Assembly (NCBI GenBank): GCA_964490845.1
Contig: CAZBED010000005.1
Span: 62,001-126,000 of the forward strand
Length of the DNA: 64,000 nucleotides
Reading direction: 5' to 3'
Source of the DNA: JADJSS01 sp964490845
Lineage (GTDB): Bacteria; Bacteroidota; Bacteroidia; Chitinophagales; JADIYW01
In this document: in pieces, positions 45,101-52,848 of the stretch
Layout of the letters: every line of letters starts with the position of its first letter
Position numbering within the stretch: position 1 is the stretch's first letter
Position numbers and translations under genes: made by a program
Notes under the pieces: generated by a model
The model's input: only the letters and a program-made list of their open reading frames with translations
Told to the model about the DNA's origin: nothing
Databases searched by the model: none

Positions 45101-45695
45101 CCGCACTTAATACTATTCTCAAACGCACATTAAGGGTGGTACTTGTAGCAGTAGCGCCATTATAGTATTGTAACGTTGTAGAACCACCACTAATTGTAAG
45201 AGTAGTACCACCGCTTATAGAAGGTGTAAAATTAAAATTATTCGGTGGTGTGCCACAACCGGTTCCGGTAGTATTGATACTAAATCCCCCGTTATTATTA
45301 TTGGTAAAACCCCAGTATAAGCAACGGGTAGCATAGTTCGCATAATTACCATTGGCAGCGGGGATATTTATAACTAATCCACCTGAATTCATAGCTGCAG
45401 CTCTTGCCGGTGCAGTAGGAGTTGGACCAATGTCTGTTGTTACACCATTGGAACCACATGGCGGAAGAGACGCAGTTCCGGAATATGTAAGGGTAAGCGG
45501 AGCAGTAGGCGTAATTTGTGTCTGGGCTTCCAGATTATTGGCCCACCCAAACATAAGCACTAATAAAGTCATCTGACAAATCATCTTCCGTCTGCTCAGC
45601 ATAAGGCCGGATACTGTTGATTTGCATAAATGAAAAGGTTTGTAGAATATATTCATATTCGAACATTTATTAAGGGGACAAAATACTTTTCTCAT
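39141..45695 (-). CDS. Giant glycine-rich T9SS surface protein with Ig-like and beta-helix regions
   Basis: The protein has up to 2184 residues. Two later Met codons (at residues 14 and 32) could be the real start, because the hydrophobic signal ends at about residue 57 (NNLEAQTQ). Residues about 60-930 are repeated PKD/Ig-like segments of the gliding-motility type. About 960-1100 form right-handed beta-helix rungs (IPGGVVIDGGYN, ISLRDLTINV). About 1100-1340 are Gly/Asn-rich with collagen-like GQPGAPGTPGAP and several Cys clusters (CCTCTC, ARCC, CNWYGC). Further Ig-like segments lead to a 250-residue end shared with the protein at 55983, including the T9SS sorting domain (IYPNPTTGNL, GTYMIKYAD). 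It is probably a surface adhesin or sheath protein. Confidence 0.85.
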   Translation of the reverse strand: MRKVFCPLNKCSNMNIFYKPFHLCKSTVSGLMLSRRKMICQMTLLVLMFGWANNLEAQTQITPTAPLTLTYSGTASLPPCGSNGVTTDIGPTPTAPARAAAMNSGGLVINIPAANGNYANYATRCLYWGFTNNNNGGFSINTTGTGCGTPPNNFNFTPSISGGTTLTISGGSTTLQYYNGATATSTTLNVRLRIVLSAGNSWRQYGNYFLVGPLNTALTATVYVEAQYPFATIAANAASTNPVLCSTHAALTNGAWYPALWLYDQINTNTGYTACTSIIPWFYYFDKPTMTSTATKTTCSGSAIGKALTASVNSSFHWTVVNNAPAAGGTADSCTFATSLLNQTLTNTTGTAPATVVYTITPRSGVQSTGYGTCTGTAQTFTDTVNPVAKMAAIGNQSVCPGDAFTALSFSTNPAFTGGTISYAWTNTNTAIGLAASGSGNIASFNGRDSANVSVAGTIAVTPSFTNNNVTCAGTNYSPVAVLTVKPRPTVAVDRSTQSICSGFPITAIDITNPNSVAGTTFSWVRTNSSGPTGITTPGTADPITGTLTNTNPIQGGAQQTTVFTVTATANSCTSTVTSTVIVNPKPDTPRVNGSSVDFTISFCGTGQLVSTIVRNDTTVKYFDSLGTTLLGTGAVYNVTTPGLYKVMTYNNTTGCYSDTVDVRVFLTAPFSTTVTKSNYNGYQVSCNGGSNGSITVAASTTAYPVIYTWSTGRSRTINSGAVRDSIIGTLAAGTYYISMTDASGCGKVDTVVLTSPPALSLTLAPSSYDGFGTNCNGSSTGAINATPSGGYGTYGYSWTSTPAGFTSTSGNISSLAAKTYNLTVTDGNSCTIAGSSVITDPNAITFTYSIGYVCSGSTYTSAIVTINASGGASGNYEYKMDAGAWQSSNQFTGLANSSNHTFQVRDASYITCLSGTQNFTITFPPNGTSVGDCNFIYVTTGGAGNLGSKACPATLDSAFAIFSRNSTRNHILMGSGTYTFNNTTISIPGGVVIDGGYNTSTWIKSTNTATIFNITPSLVANAGEGHYTGIILNGNNISLRDLTINVLTGGATGTTAFRGRSIYGIYSNGRTGFLISRCAISTGAASAGYTQSAWSGAGGGGAGGLGGRNANGYAYGCSSCGTNGDAGDNAAGYGGGYGAGGAGGARCCASGCNWYGCDANGCTNNNTGGNGQPGAPGTPGAPAAANSTGLGVFYTPVDGNDGTDGKGGGGGGRGGEGASGTCCTCTCGPNFGTGGRGGDGGNGGLGGLKGYGGGSSFDIYVYGGSGVVTDCYGSPGAAGSGGTGTNGQSATNGTGGGAPGDNSGWCDGGKGAWGGSGGNGGVGGNGSNGATGISARLQTVNGASVTGSGISASAVPTDGTVTVDWKRGCTKSQIDLTKTSGSAWTNISSNPGFVLNKDSASTSYALSGAGSSAPSIYYTTTGVKNLSLGSTTLSNFISIYDTRLVDPVTSVMNAISPNMICPTASISLGTSLTAGQIANITDWSWEISKVSDPFNNVYTSTSSAPGTVTAPSGGWELGELYQIRLELNELCCGWSIPIYRTFRIYPKLAQPVITAVPSGTVCQNSTIKYYTAVSGATTYTWTVTGGTVVPGGSTDTIYVTWPTATTGTVKVVPKNACTPNTDGRDTTISISVNAIPSVSVTNSDPTICRPGSTTLTANAGSGGGAGNGSFTYLWSPGGSTSNPITVTPSSAGTYTYTVQVTEGGSGCKVVSPDITITADDAPTATPALTKLYACDPSAVLTASSITSGASIAWKLVSGTGSPSLSSSNPLTVTGLTSGATSVYNLLVSKGNCDSLNMGSVSITAPSAGTTTIATTSSCDYCVISDGSTKSFYNSSGHIIATIVDDPATTPAKLDTTEVCVGMMAYTASTVPTVYTSFGDYQPYLPRRWSVKPLNNTKSHVVLYFKAAEVNALQTAAIGTDYQFSNPTSDLVITKFSGGTAGTFTNPPVFPATNNSAVLIFPVVKKYPNITTGPDYSVEFDVSTFSTFYLHPNQFPFAPLPVELISFTGWNQGRVNQLQWVTASEQNTLRFEVEKSTNAVSWVMIGSKPAAGNSNRAITYDFTDNNPVVGFNYYRLKIIDIDGKISYSKIIDINLADVVINGFVNIYPNPTTGNLNVDIQSTGTYSTTILVYDVLGSIMSEQPALLKKGLNSLLLDFSNLSKGTYMIKYADSNGKTHSEEFVKN

Positions 45696-46004
45696 CAGAT
45701 GTTGTTGCGTTTAAAAAACCAGATTGCAACGAGCATTTTCTTAGGGAAATAGTATCTCTTTCCATAATAATGTGAAAAGAATAAATACCTTGATTGTAAC
45801 ATCTTATTCCCATAGAGTACGATTCAGGTTGCGTGTAATTAATTTTAGATATAAATCGGCATCTAAATTTAACTATTTTAAATTAAAAAAGAAAGTTAAA
45901 ATAATGAGAATGGATAATTATGCTGACGTTGGAAATATTTATTGACTTATATCAACATATAGATTTGAATATATTATAAAACATTAGAAACTATGATATT
46001 GGCG
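45696..46004. other. AT-rich gene-free gap of about 309 bp
   Basis: This stretch lies between the start of the giant gene and the end of the next minus-strand gene. I see no coding frame, hairpin terminator or clear promoter match. It is strongly AT-rich (for example runs around 45860-45905). The promoter of the giant gene must be here or within its first codons. Confidence 0.6.
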
Positions 46005-49000
46005 TTAATTTGAAAATTTCAAAAATTTGCCTATAAAAACACCACTACTCGTCTGAATCCTTAAGAAATAAATCGCATTCGGCAAATCCACAACGTTAAA
46101 CATGTACAAATCTTTGAAAGAATTGGCAATGCCTGTAATATGCAGGGTATTCCCTTTTACATCAAAACATTCCACTGACAAAATTTTTTCATTTTGCGGC
46201 AATACAAAAGCCATAAATTCTGTGGAAGGATTGGGATATATTTTCAACGTTTGGAAAGGTAGTTCCGTATTCTTTACGCCTGAAATAACAAAAGCTGTAT
46301 CCATTAAGCCGTCAAAACTTAATTCATCCAGATACAGAACGGCATTACCGTTTCCACTAACAGATCTGTTGGTAAAATAGAACCCCATATTGGCGCTATC
46401 CGGCAGCGTATTGTCATCAAAGGTATATGCAATCGAATCATAGAACGGACGGTATTCCGTTGATTCATTTACAATATTTAATGTTCCGCTGCCTATCTGC
46501 TGGCCGTTCTTATACATAGCTACATAAATAACGGCGGTATCCGTTGTATTTATATCTGGAAATAACTTGTAATATCCGTATAATCCTTTAAACCTGTGTG
46601 CAACCGGAAATGCCGGTTTAATTATAGGGTCGGTGGCATTGGCCAACAGTATCCGTGCAAATGGCAATCGGGCATTATCTTTTATTTTGACAGCATATTG
46701 TCCGTCTCTTGCATCGGTGGTTTTCAAAACCTGCCCTGAAACATTATAATAAACAGGGCTTTCCATATCAGTGGTAACCCAGGTTGTCGGGTACTCAACG
46801 GACTTAACACTCCAATCTTCAAATCCGCCGTTGGGTATAGTTTGATTGGTGCCGGTATAAGAGAGATTATCAAATTCTAAGACATTTTCAGGAGCTACTT
46901 CCCCTGTATTGTTGAATAATATATGCAAGTCATTGGACAGAAAGCCCAGAATAATAGTATCCGGAACGGAAGCGTCGGGGTACCTGAACGGAAATGCCAA
47001 TCGAACAAATTCCCCATTGGTCGTATACGGACCCGTGCTGTCTATGGGTATCGTAAATAAGTAGGGAGGAGTAGGTAAGGTAGGTGTCAGATAAACGCCG
47101 TCTTTTTTCAAAACATATCCCCAGCTGGCAGGATGCCCTTGCCTCAGATTATACCTGAAATATCCCACCAGGCTATCAGGTCGTGCATTCAGCGTAGTTC
47201 CCCCATACAGGCCGCCTTCGGGCTCCTGCAGGATGCCTAACATCAGGATACTGAATCCGTCTTTTGTGTTATCGCCGGTAAGCACTATTGATACCGAACC
47301 ATCATAGGAAACACCTCTGTGAACCGGATGATTGAAAAAAGAATTATTGGTCATCCATCCGCCTGTCAGGATAGTATCCGACAGGGTACTCCAGTCTTCA
47401 AAACTAAAATTCGGAATTGGGTTGTCGCCAATATAAAACTGTCTTATGCCACCGCTGGTATCACCGCCATTAAAACTAATATGCAGACGATAATAATAGA
47501 TACCCGGACTTAAAACCGGCGTTAAAACATAAACGCTTCTGAATAAATTTCCATCAATAGAATCCGGAATGGCATCGATACTGTTTCCCATTGCCGTTGT
47601 GGTTCCGTATTCAAAATACGGATGTACCATATTCCCCTTAGGATTTATCCAACCTGTTAATTTAACTGTATTGTCGGGATAGACAACAATATCCCCTGTG
47701 GTCACATTTCCGGTAACGACATCGGGTACACCTATCCTGAACTGCAATATAAGCCCTGCAGAATCTCCGCCGCTGTTGAATGCCCGGATCCGGTAGTAAT
47801 AAAGCCCTACATTCAGAATCGGAGTTGTAGCAAAAACAAACTGGTCTTCGGTTCCAAATAAGGAATCCGGGGTAACGGCGATACTGTTTCCCAGATTCTC
47901 TGAGTCACCGTATTCAAAGACAACATGCGTTCCATAACCGATTGGATTGACCACACCTTGCAGTTTTGCGGAATTGTTGGCATTTACAATGGCGTTTGCT
48001 GTGAATACTTCGGGAATATTTGTCTTGAATATCATTATATTGCCCGACGAATCTCCATATTTGTTTATACCCCTGAGCCTGCAATAGTAAGTTCCCGGAA
48101 GTAATGGAGGCGTCACGGCTGATACAGACACAGAATTATTGCCATAAATGGTATCGGGAATAACCGCAATGCTATTACCCATAGCGGGAGTTGTTCCGTA
48201 TTCAAAGAACACATGGGCAGCGTTTCCGTTTGGATTTACATGACCAAAGAGCCTCACACTCTTGTCCGGATTTTTCTGGATGCTGTCTGTCCTGACTGTT
48301 GCCCCTAACGGAATGCTGTCCTGATACAGGATAAATTTTCCGGTTTCACCACCAAACCCGCCTGAATAGGTTTTAAAAAAATCCACGGATTTCAAATCCC
48401 TTACAGCGTCATTGATATCATCCGGCAGAAAGAAATCCAGCCAGGTTGTTCCCCCATCTGTAGTCTTCTTTATCACCCCTAAATTTCCGACTGCAAACCC
48501 TGTATCAGCATTCATAAATCCTATCCCGTTCAGCATTTGTCCGCCGACACTGTCTTTCATAACAGACCAGTTATTTCCGCCGTTTGTAGTTTTAAGTATA
48601 GTCTGGACATTGCTGTCTCTCTCGCTCCCACCAATGATAAAGCCGGTCGTGCTGCCGGTAAAATAAATTCTGGTAAAATTTCTGGTGCCTGCATTCCCGC
48701 TGATTGTAATCCTGTTCCAGGTATTACCGGAATTCGTTGTTTTTAATACTGTCCCTTGTGCACCAACACAGAAACCTATTGTAGGAGTAATAAAATAAAC
48801 AGAGTTCAGCCACTGCCCCGGAATATCCCTGATGATAGTCCATGTATCAGCACCGTTGGTAGTTTTTAAGATAGTCTGAATAGTATCATTTTCGCGGTTT
48901 CCGCCCACCATATAACCAGTCAGGTTGCTGGTAAAAAAAACACCATTATAATGACGATGCGCGACTGCGGCGGGCAATGACTTATACTGCCAGCTATCGG

Positions 49001-49403
49001 CAGCGGTGGTGGTTTTCAGCATCTGCCCATTCCAGCCCACCAAATATCCTGTATCATGAGAAGGAAAACTCATATCGGTAAACCACGGATGTATTTCACT
49101 GAAATCATAATACTGAATCAGATTTTCACCTCTGTCAGTATATTTTATAACCGAGTTAATAGAATCGTTCGTTTCCGCACCGCCGGCAACCACCACCGTA
49201 TTCGCATCCAGAAACTTGAGTGCATTGATTCCCCTGCCATGCAGCGTAAACCCGGATTTCCACACACTACCTGAAAAAACAGGAAATGAAAATAAAATGA
49301 TGAAGACCGAAAGAATGTAGATTCTAGAAAAAACAAAGGAGCGTATCCAACTTTTTAACGGCATATTTCTCATATCGGAAGCTGAAAATTCAATATAATT
49401 CAC
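46005..49403 (-). CDS. T9SS-sorted secreted protein with YCF48-like repeats and PCMD-type domains
   Basis: The protein has 1132 residues, with possible internal starts at residues 11 and 14. A signal sequence lies at about 18-45. Residues about 50-345 hold YCF48/BNR-like propeller repeats, with the recurring pattern ILKTTNGGNNW or VLKTTNSGNTW followed by GFxVG. Three fibronectin-like repeats follow (about 365-660), each with VxFEYGxxxxMGNSI and a LxPGxYYxRL end. Two lectin/PCMD-like modules start with PNFSFEDWS and PNGGFEDWS. The end is a T9SS sorting domain (LKIYPNPSTEFM, AIYFLRIQ). It is the second secreted giant here, upstream of the cytochrome/PHM-like gene on the same strand. A carbohydrate- or surface-binding role is an inference. 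Confidence 0.85.
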   Translation of the reverse strand: MNYIEFSASDMRNMPLKSWIRSFVFSRIYILSVFIILFSFPVFSGSVWKSGFTLHGRGINALKFLDANTVVVAGGAETNDSINSVIKYTDRGENLIQYYDFSEIHPWFTDMSFPSHDTGYLVGWNGQMLKTTTAADSWQYKSLPAAVAHRHYNGVFFTSNLTGYMVGGNRENDTIQTILKTTNGADTWTIIRDIPGQWLNSVYFITPTIGFCVGAQGTVLKTTNSGNTWNRITISGNAGTRNFTRIYFTGSTTGFIIGGSERDSNVQTILKTTNGGNNWSVMKDSVGGQMLNGIGFMNADTGFAVGNLGVIKKTTDGGTTWLDFFLPDDINDAVRDLKSVDFFKTYSGGFGGETGKFILYQDSIPLGATVRTDSIQKNPDKSVRLFGHVNPNGNAAHVFFEYGTTPAMGNSIAVIPDTIYGNNSVSVSAVTPPLLPGTYYCRLRGINKYGDSSGNIMIFKTNIPEVFTANAIVNANNSAKLQGVVNPIGYGTHVVFEYGDSENLGNSIAVTPDSLFGTEDQFVFATTPILNVGLYYYRIRAFNSGGDSAGLILQFRIGVPDVVTGNVTTGDIVVYPDNTVKLTGWINPKGNMVHPYFEYGTTTAMGNSIDAIPDSIDGNLFRSVYVLTPVLSPGIYYYRLHISFNGGDTSGGIRQFYIGDNPIPNFSFEDWSTLSDTILTGGWMTNNSFFNHPVHRGVSYDGSVSIVLTGDNTKDGFSILMLGILQEPEGGLYGGTTLNARPDSLVGYFRYNLRQGHPASWGYVLKKDGVYLTPTLPTPPYLFTIPIDSTGPYTTNGEFVRLAFPFRYPDASVPDTIILGFLSNDLHILFNNTGEVAPENVLEFDNLSYTGTNQTIPNGGFEDWSVKSVEYPTTWVTTDMESPVYYNVSGQVLKTTDARDGQYAVKIKDNARLPFARILLANATDPIIKPAFPVAHRFKGLYGYYKLFPDINTTDTAVIYVAMYKNGQQIGSGTLNIVNESTEYRPFYDSIAYTFDDNTLPDSANMGFYFTNRSVSGNGNAVLYLDELSFDGLMDTAFVISGVKNTELPFQTLKIYPNPSTEFMAFVLPQNEKILSVECFDVKGNTLHITGIANSFKDLYMFNVVDLPNAIYFLRIQTSSGVFIGKFLKFSN

Positions 49404-49477
49404 AAAAAATTACGCTGTCTCATTCATCGTTAAAATTAATTAAAAAATACAAACTGTAAAAAGAAATAATACAGGAC

Positions 49478-50797
49478 TTATTGTTGGTCATTATACTGAA
49501 TAACTTTTCTCTCATCGCCCGGCTGATATTTCAGATGAAGCAGGAACAACTCCATCATCTCATCGTCTGCCATGAACGAGGCATAAACATCTTTGGGTGG
49601 GTTATGCTGATTTTCCGGGTTGTCGGAAGTATTATCAAACGTAGCAAAAAAATGAATTTCAGACCCTTGCGGTATTTTGCGGTATTTATCAAAACGATAG
49701 GTGAGCTGCCAGTTAAATTTCCAGTTCTTTATCCTAAGTAAGCGGATGGTATCCCCTGAAGGTGTTACGGCGTAAGCTAGCATGTTTTTACATAAATGAT
49801 GCGCATGGCCGTACACTGCGAAAACAGACATATCATATGGTACGGTTTCCGTAAAATGAAACGACTGAACCGTATTGGCCGGAATAAAAACACTCTTATT
49901 GCTTGATGATAAATATTGATAAGTACCATGAACAGGAAATTCATATACTTCGCGGCCGTTACTTTTTGTAGTAGTCTGAATCAGTAATTTACTCGTGTCC
50001 ACAAATTTTTGAGCGGTTGCCACATAATGCAGAATAACCATGAATTTTTCATCCGGTTGCAAAGTCATTTTTGTACCAACGGGAAAAATTCCGCAACTGC
50101 TCCCCGGAAACCAGCCTAAAAGATACTTGTCAATATTGACATTTTTATACTCATAGTTACTGGTTTTAATATATCCATAAGATTCTGGCCTTACCAATGA
50201 ATCTATTTTCACGGATAAAATCTCCGAATGGTGCAAATACGGTGTCTTTATCCTGAATGTATAATCTTTGATATATACCGGTTCTTTGAAATACCAATCC
50301 AAAATTCCATAGGTATAGATATCATTGTTGGTATTTCCGGCTGAATCAGCAGGGGCAATGTTCAATTGAATATCCGCACGCAGCACCGGCTTAGGTACAG
50401 GAGTTTTGGCTGTTGTTTTTTTCCCTTTTGGCATTCCAGATGATGCCCATTTTTTCAGCAGTTGTTTTTCATACATACTCAGCACATTCTGATTATGAAA
50501 TTTCACATAAGCCGTATCAGCCGGCCAGGGCGGCATTATATTTTCACTTACCACTTTCAGGATAGTGGGAATACGCTTTGCCACATCATTATAATCAGAA
50601 AATACAAAAGGCGCATTCTCCCCTTCCTTATGGCAGGAAACGCAATGTTTAGTAATAATCGGCAGGATATGGGAATAATAATTCGGAGAAGCAGAAAATA
50701 AATTATTGCCTATCAGCAAGAGAACCATGACCAACAATGCTGATATACTATGGCCTTCACAAGACAATCGGATACTTTTTATTTTCATTTTCACCAC
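49478..50797 (-). CDS. Exported cytochrome c / copper type II monooxygenase-like protein
   Basis: The protein has 439 residues; the start could also be codon 4 (ATG at 50788). After a signal sequence (to about residue 36) comes a single-heme c-type domain: CVSCH at 52-56, with a likely axial Met in ENIMPPWPAD. The rest resembles the PHM-type copper monooxygenase fold of bacterial cytochrome c/ascorbate-dependent monooxygenase proteins: LHHSEIL, ILHYVAT, YGHAHHLCKNM, the Trp/Phe pattern NWKFNWQLTY and the end DDEMMELFL. The second site HYVAT lacks the His of the usual HxH motif, so copper binding may be altered. It needs the Ccm system for its heme. It is divergent from the CRTAC1-like gene. 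Confidence 0.8.
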   Translation of the reverse strand: MVKMKIKSIRLSCEGHSISALLVMVLLLIGNNLFSASPNYYSHILPIITKHCVSCHKEGENAPFVFSDYNDVAKRIPTILKVVSENIMPPWPADTAYVKFHNQNVLSMYEKQLLKKWASSGMPKGKKTTAKTPVPKPVLRADIQLNIAPADSAGNTNNDIYTYGILDWYFKEPVYIKDYTFRIKTPYLHHSEILSVKIDSLVRPESYGYIKTSNYEYKNVNIDKYLLGWFPGSSCGIFPVGTKMTLQPDEKFMVILHYVATAQKFVDTSKLLIQTTTKSNGREVYEFPVHGTYQYLSSSNKSVFIPANTVQSFHFTETVPYDMSVFAVYGHAHHLCKNMLAYAVTPSGDTIRLLRIKNWKFNWQLTYRFDKYRKIPQGSEIHFFATFDNTSDNPENQHNPPKDVYASFMADDEMMELFLLHLKYQPGDERKVIQYNDQQ

Positions 50798-50862
50798 TAA
50801 AGATAAACACTAAAACGGATATAGTGAATTATACTGAAGTTTACATATTTATAAATTAAGTA

Positions 50863-50893
50863 TTGTACTAATCCTTTTTATTTAGTATATTTA
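50863..50893 (+). promoter_or_regulatory. Candidate Bacteroidota promoter for the CRTAC1-like gene
   Basis: TTG at 50863-50865 is followed after 20 bp by TATATTTA at 50886-50893, close to the -33/-7 consensus TTG and TAnnTTTG (last base differs). The start codon is at 50910, so the leader would be short. Confidence 0.4.
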
Positions 50894-50909
50894 AAAGGTA
50901 CACCATAAA

Positions 50910-52844
50910 ATGAAAATCCAATTCCTGCATACAACCAAAGTGTTAGTGATTATTGTTATGATTCCGTCTATGGTTTCGTACGGACAATTGTTTAAAGAAA
51001 CCTCCTTACAAAGCGGTATCAGTCATAAGTCCTCTTCTCTCCCATCCGGTGTATGCGTGCTCGATTTTAATAATGACGGCTGGGATGATATTATATTGAC
51101 CAGCGGATTGTTTGACAACACCAGAACCATCTTGTATAAAAACTCAAACGGTAACTTTACAGATTACACTGTACCATCCGGGCTTGATATTTTAAATACC
51201 AGCAAATCAAATACCGTATCAGTTTGCAGCGGTGATATTGATAATGATGGTTACCGGGATTTACTGGTGACCAAATATTTTTGCAGGACGGGTTTGTGTA
51301 ATATCACCCTGCTGAAAAATAACAACGGATACTTTACAGATATCACAAACAGCTCAGGCATTAATGTTGCTATCTGGAATCACGCAGTTACATTTGCAGA
51401 CATCAATCTGGATGGCTATCTGGACATTTACATTTCGGGATATTTGAACGGCATGCAGAATCAATTTGATTCGCTCGGTAACATAAACGGATACATACCT
51501 GACTGTTATAATAATCATCTATTTATCAATAACAAGAACAATACATTTTCCGACCAGACTGCTGTTTACAATGCCAATGATGCGGGATGTACCTGGGTTT
51601 CAGTTGCCACAGATGTTGATTTTGACCGGGATGTCGACTTATTAATCGGCAATGACTTTGGCGAATGGAACAATCATCCAAATGCGCTGTATAAAAATAA
51701 TTATCCTTCAGCGAATTTCACGTCTGTTTCAGCACCCGAAAGCATAAGTAAAAAGATGTATTGCATGGGTATCGCTGTTGGCGATATCGACAATGACAAC
51801 CATCTGGATTATTATTTTACCAATATTGGCAAGAATGTATTACTTCATAATAAAGGGGACAATACTTTTGAAAACATAGCAGCGACTGCGGGTGTAGAAA
51901 ATGAATGGGTGAAGCCAGACAGTACCTGTCAGACAAGCTGGGGTTGTAATTTTCTGGATTATGATAATGATGGATTTCAGGATTTGTTTGTCGCATGCGG
52001 TTGGTCAAATATAACATTCCCAAACACCGACGCCAAAGAAAAAAATAAACTCTATAAAAACAACGGTAATGGACTCACCTTTACGGATGTCAGCGAAATT
52101 GCAGGCATAGACAGCCCTCTTTCCAATAAAGGTTCCGCCATTATTGATGTTAATAATGACGGCAAAATGGATATTGTAACTATAACCACTAAAATGCAAT
52201 ATCCCTCACCGATTGCTGATTCCCTTCAACACTCCTTCCTTTATGTAAATAATGACGACAATAACAACCACTGGATAAAAGTAAAACTGGAAGGAGAAAA
52301 CTGTAACCGTGACGGGTTCGGCTCCAGAATAATGGTATATGCCGGTGGCCATATATATAGCCGGGAGGTGGAAGGCGGAGGAAGCCATGCATCACAAAAT
52401 TCTTCTTATAATCACTTTGGAATAGGAGATGCTGCAATCATTGACTCTATTCAAATCTATTGGCTGAGAGGAAAAATACAGACATTAAAGCATGTCGCTG
52501 TCAATCAAACCATCACCATCAATGAAAACGCATCGTATCCGACGTCTATATCCACGCATTCTACGACCGCTTTCGATTTGTCTGTATTTCCGACTATTGT
52601 TAATGATTTACATGATTTGTCTATAATTTTACCGCCGGCAAACAACGAATCTTTTTCTTTCCTTATTACAGATATTTATGGTACCTCCAAAGCTACCGGA
52701 AAAATAAACCCGGGAAACAATATCACTGCCCACCCTGACACCTATTCACAGGCAGACGCCATGTCTTCAGGCTGTTACCTGATCAGCATATATGATGAAA
52801 AAGGATACTCACATACAGGAAAATTTATCTTTCTCTCAAAATAA
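50910..52844 (+). CDS. CRTAC1-like FG-GAP/VCBS repeat protein with ASPIC/UnbV domain, T9SS-sorted
   Basis: The protein has 644 residues with a signal peptide (to about residue 26). It is a predicted beta-propeller built from repeats with calcium-type loops: DFNNDGWDDI, GDIDNDGYRDL, DINLDGYLDI, DVDFDRDVDLL, GDIDNDNHLDY, DYDNDGFQDLF and DVNNDGKMDI. The ASPIC/UnbV domain follows near residues 450-535 (WIKVKLEG, VEGGGSHASQNS, FGIGDAAIIDSI). The last 85 residues resemble a T9SS sorting domain (VFPTIVNDLHDL, GCYLISIYDEKG). The haloperoxidase-like gene starts 4 bp after its stop, so they are probably cotranscribed. A surface or periplasmic binding role is likely; no enzymatic site is seen. Confidence 0.88.
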   Translation: MKIQFLHTTKVLVIIVMIPSMVSYGQLFKETSLQSGISHKSSSLPSGVCVLDFNNDGWDDIILTSGLFDNTRTILYKNSNGNFTDYTVPSGLDILNTSKSNTVSVCSGDIDNDGYRDLLVTKYFCRTGLCNITLLKNNNGYFTDITNSSGINVAIWNHAVTFADINLDGYLDIYISGYLNGMQNQFDSLGNINGYIPDCYNNHLFINNKNNTFSDQTAVYNANDAGCTWVSVATDVDFDRDVDLLIGNDFGEWNNHPNALYKNNYPSANFTSVSAPESISKKMYCMGIAVGDIDNDNHLDYYFTNIGKNVLLHNKGDNTFENIAATAGVENEWVKPDSTCQTSWGCNFLDYDNDGFQDLFVACGWSNITFPNTDAKEKNKLYKNNGNGLTFTDVSEIAGIDSPLSNKGSAIIDVNNDGKMDIVTITTKMQYPSPIADSLQHSFLYVNNDDNNNHWIKVKLEGENCNRDGFGSRIMVYAGGHIYSREVEGGGSHASQNSSYNHFGIGDAAIIDSIQIYWLRGKIQTLKHVAVNQTITINENASYPTSISTHSTTAFDLSVFPTIVNDLHDLSIILPPANNESFSFLITDIYGTSKATGKINPGNNITAHPDTYSQADAMSSGCYLISIYDEKGYSHTGKFIFLSK

Positions 52845-52848
52845 ACAC

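Noticed and set aside
52792..52848. Upstream start for the haloperoxidase-like gene
   Set aside because: It overlaps the sorting domain of the previous gene; the ATG at 52849 gives a clean lipoprotein signal.
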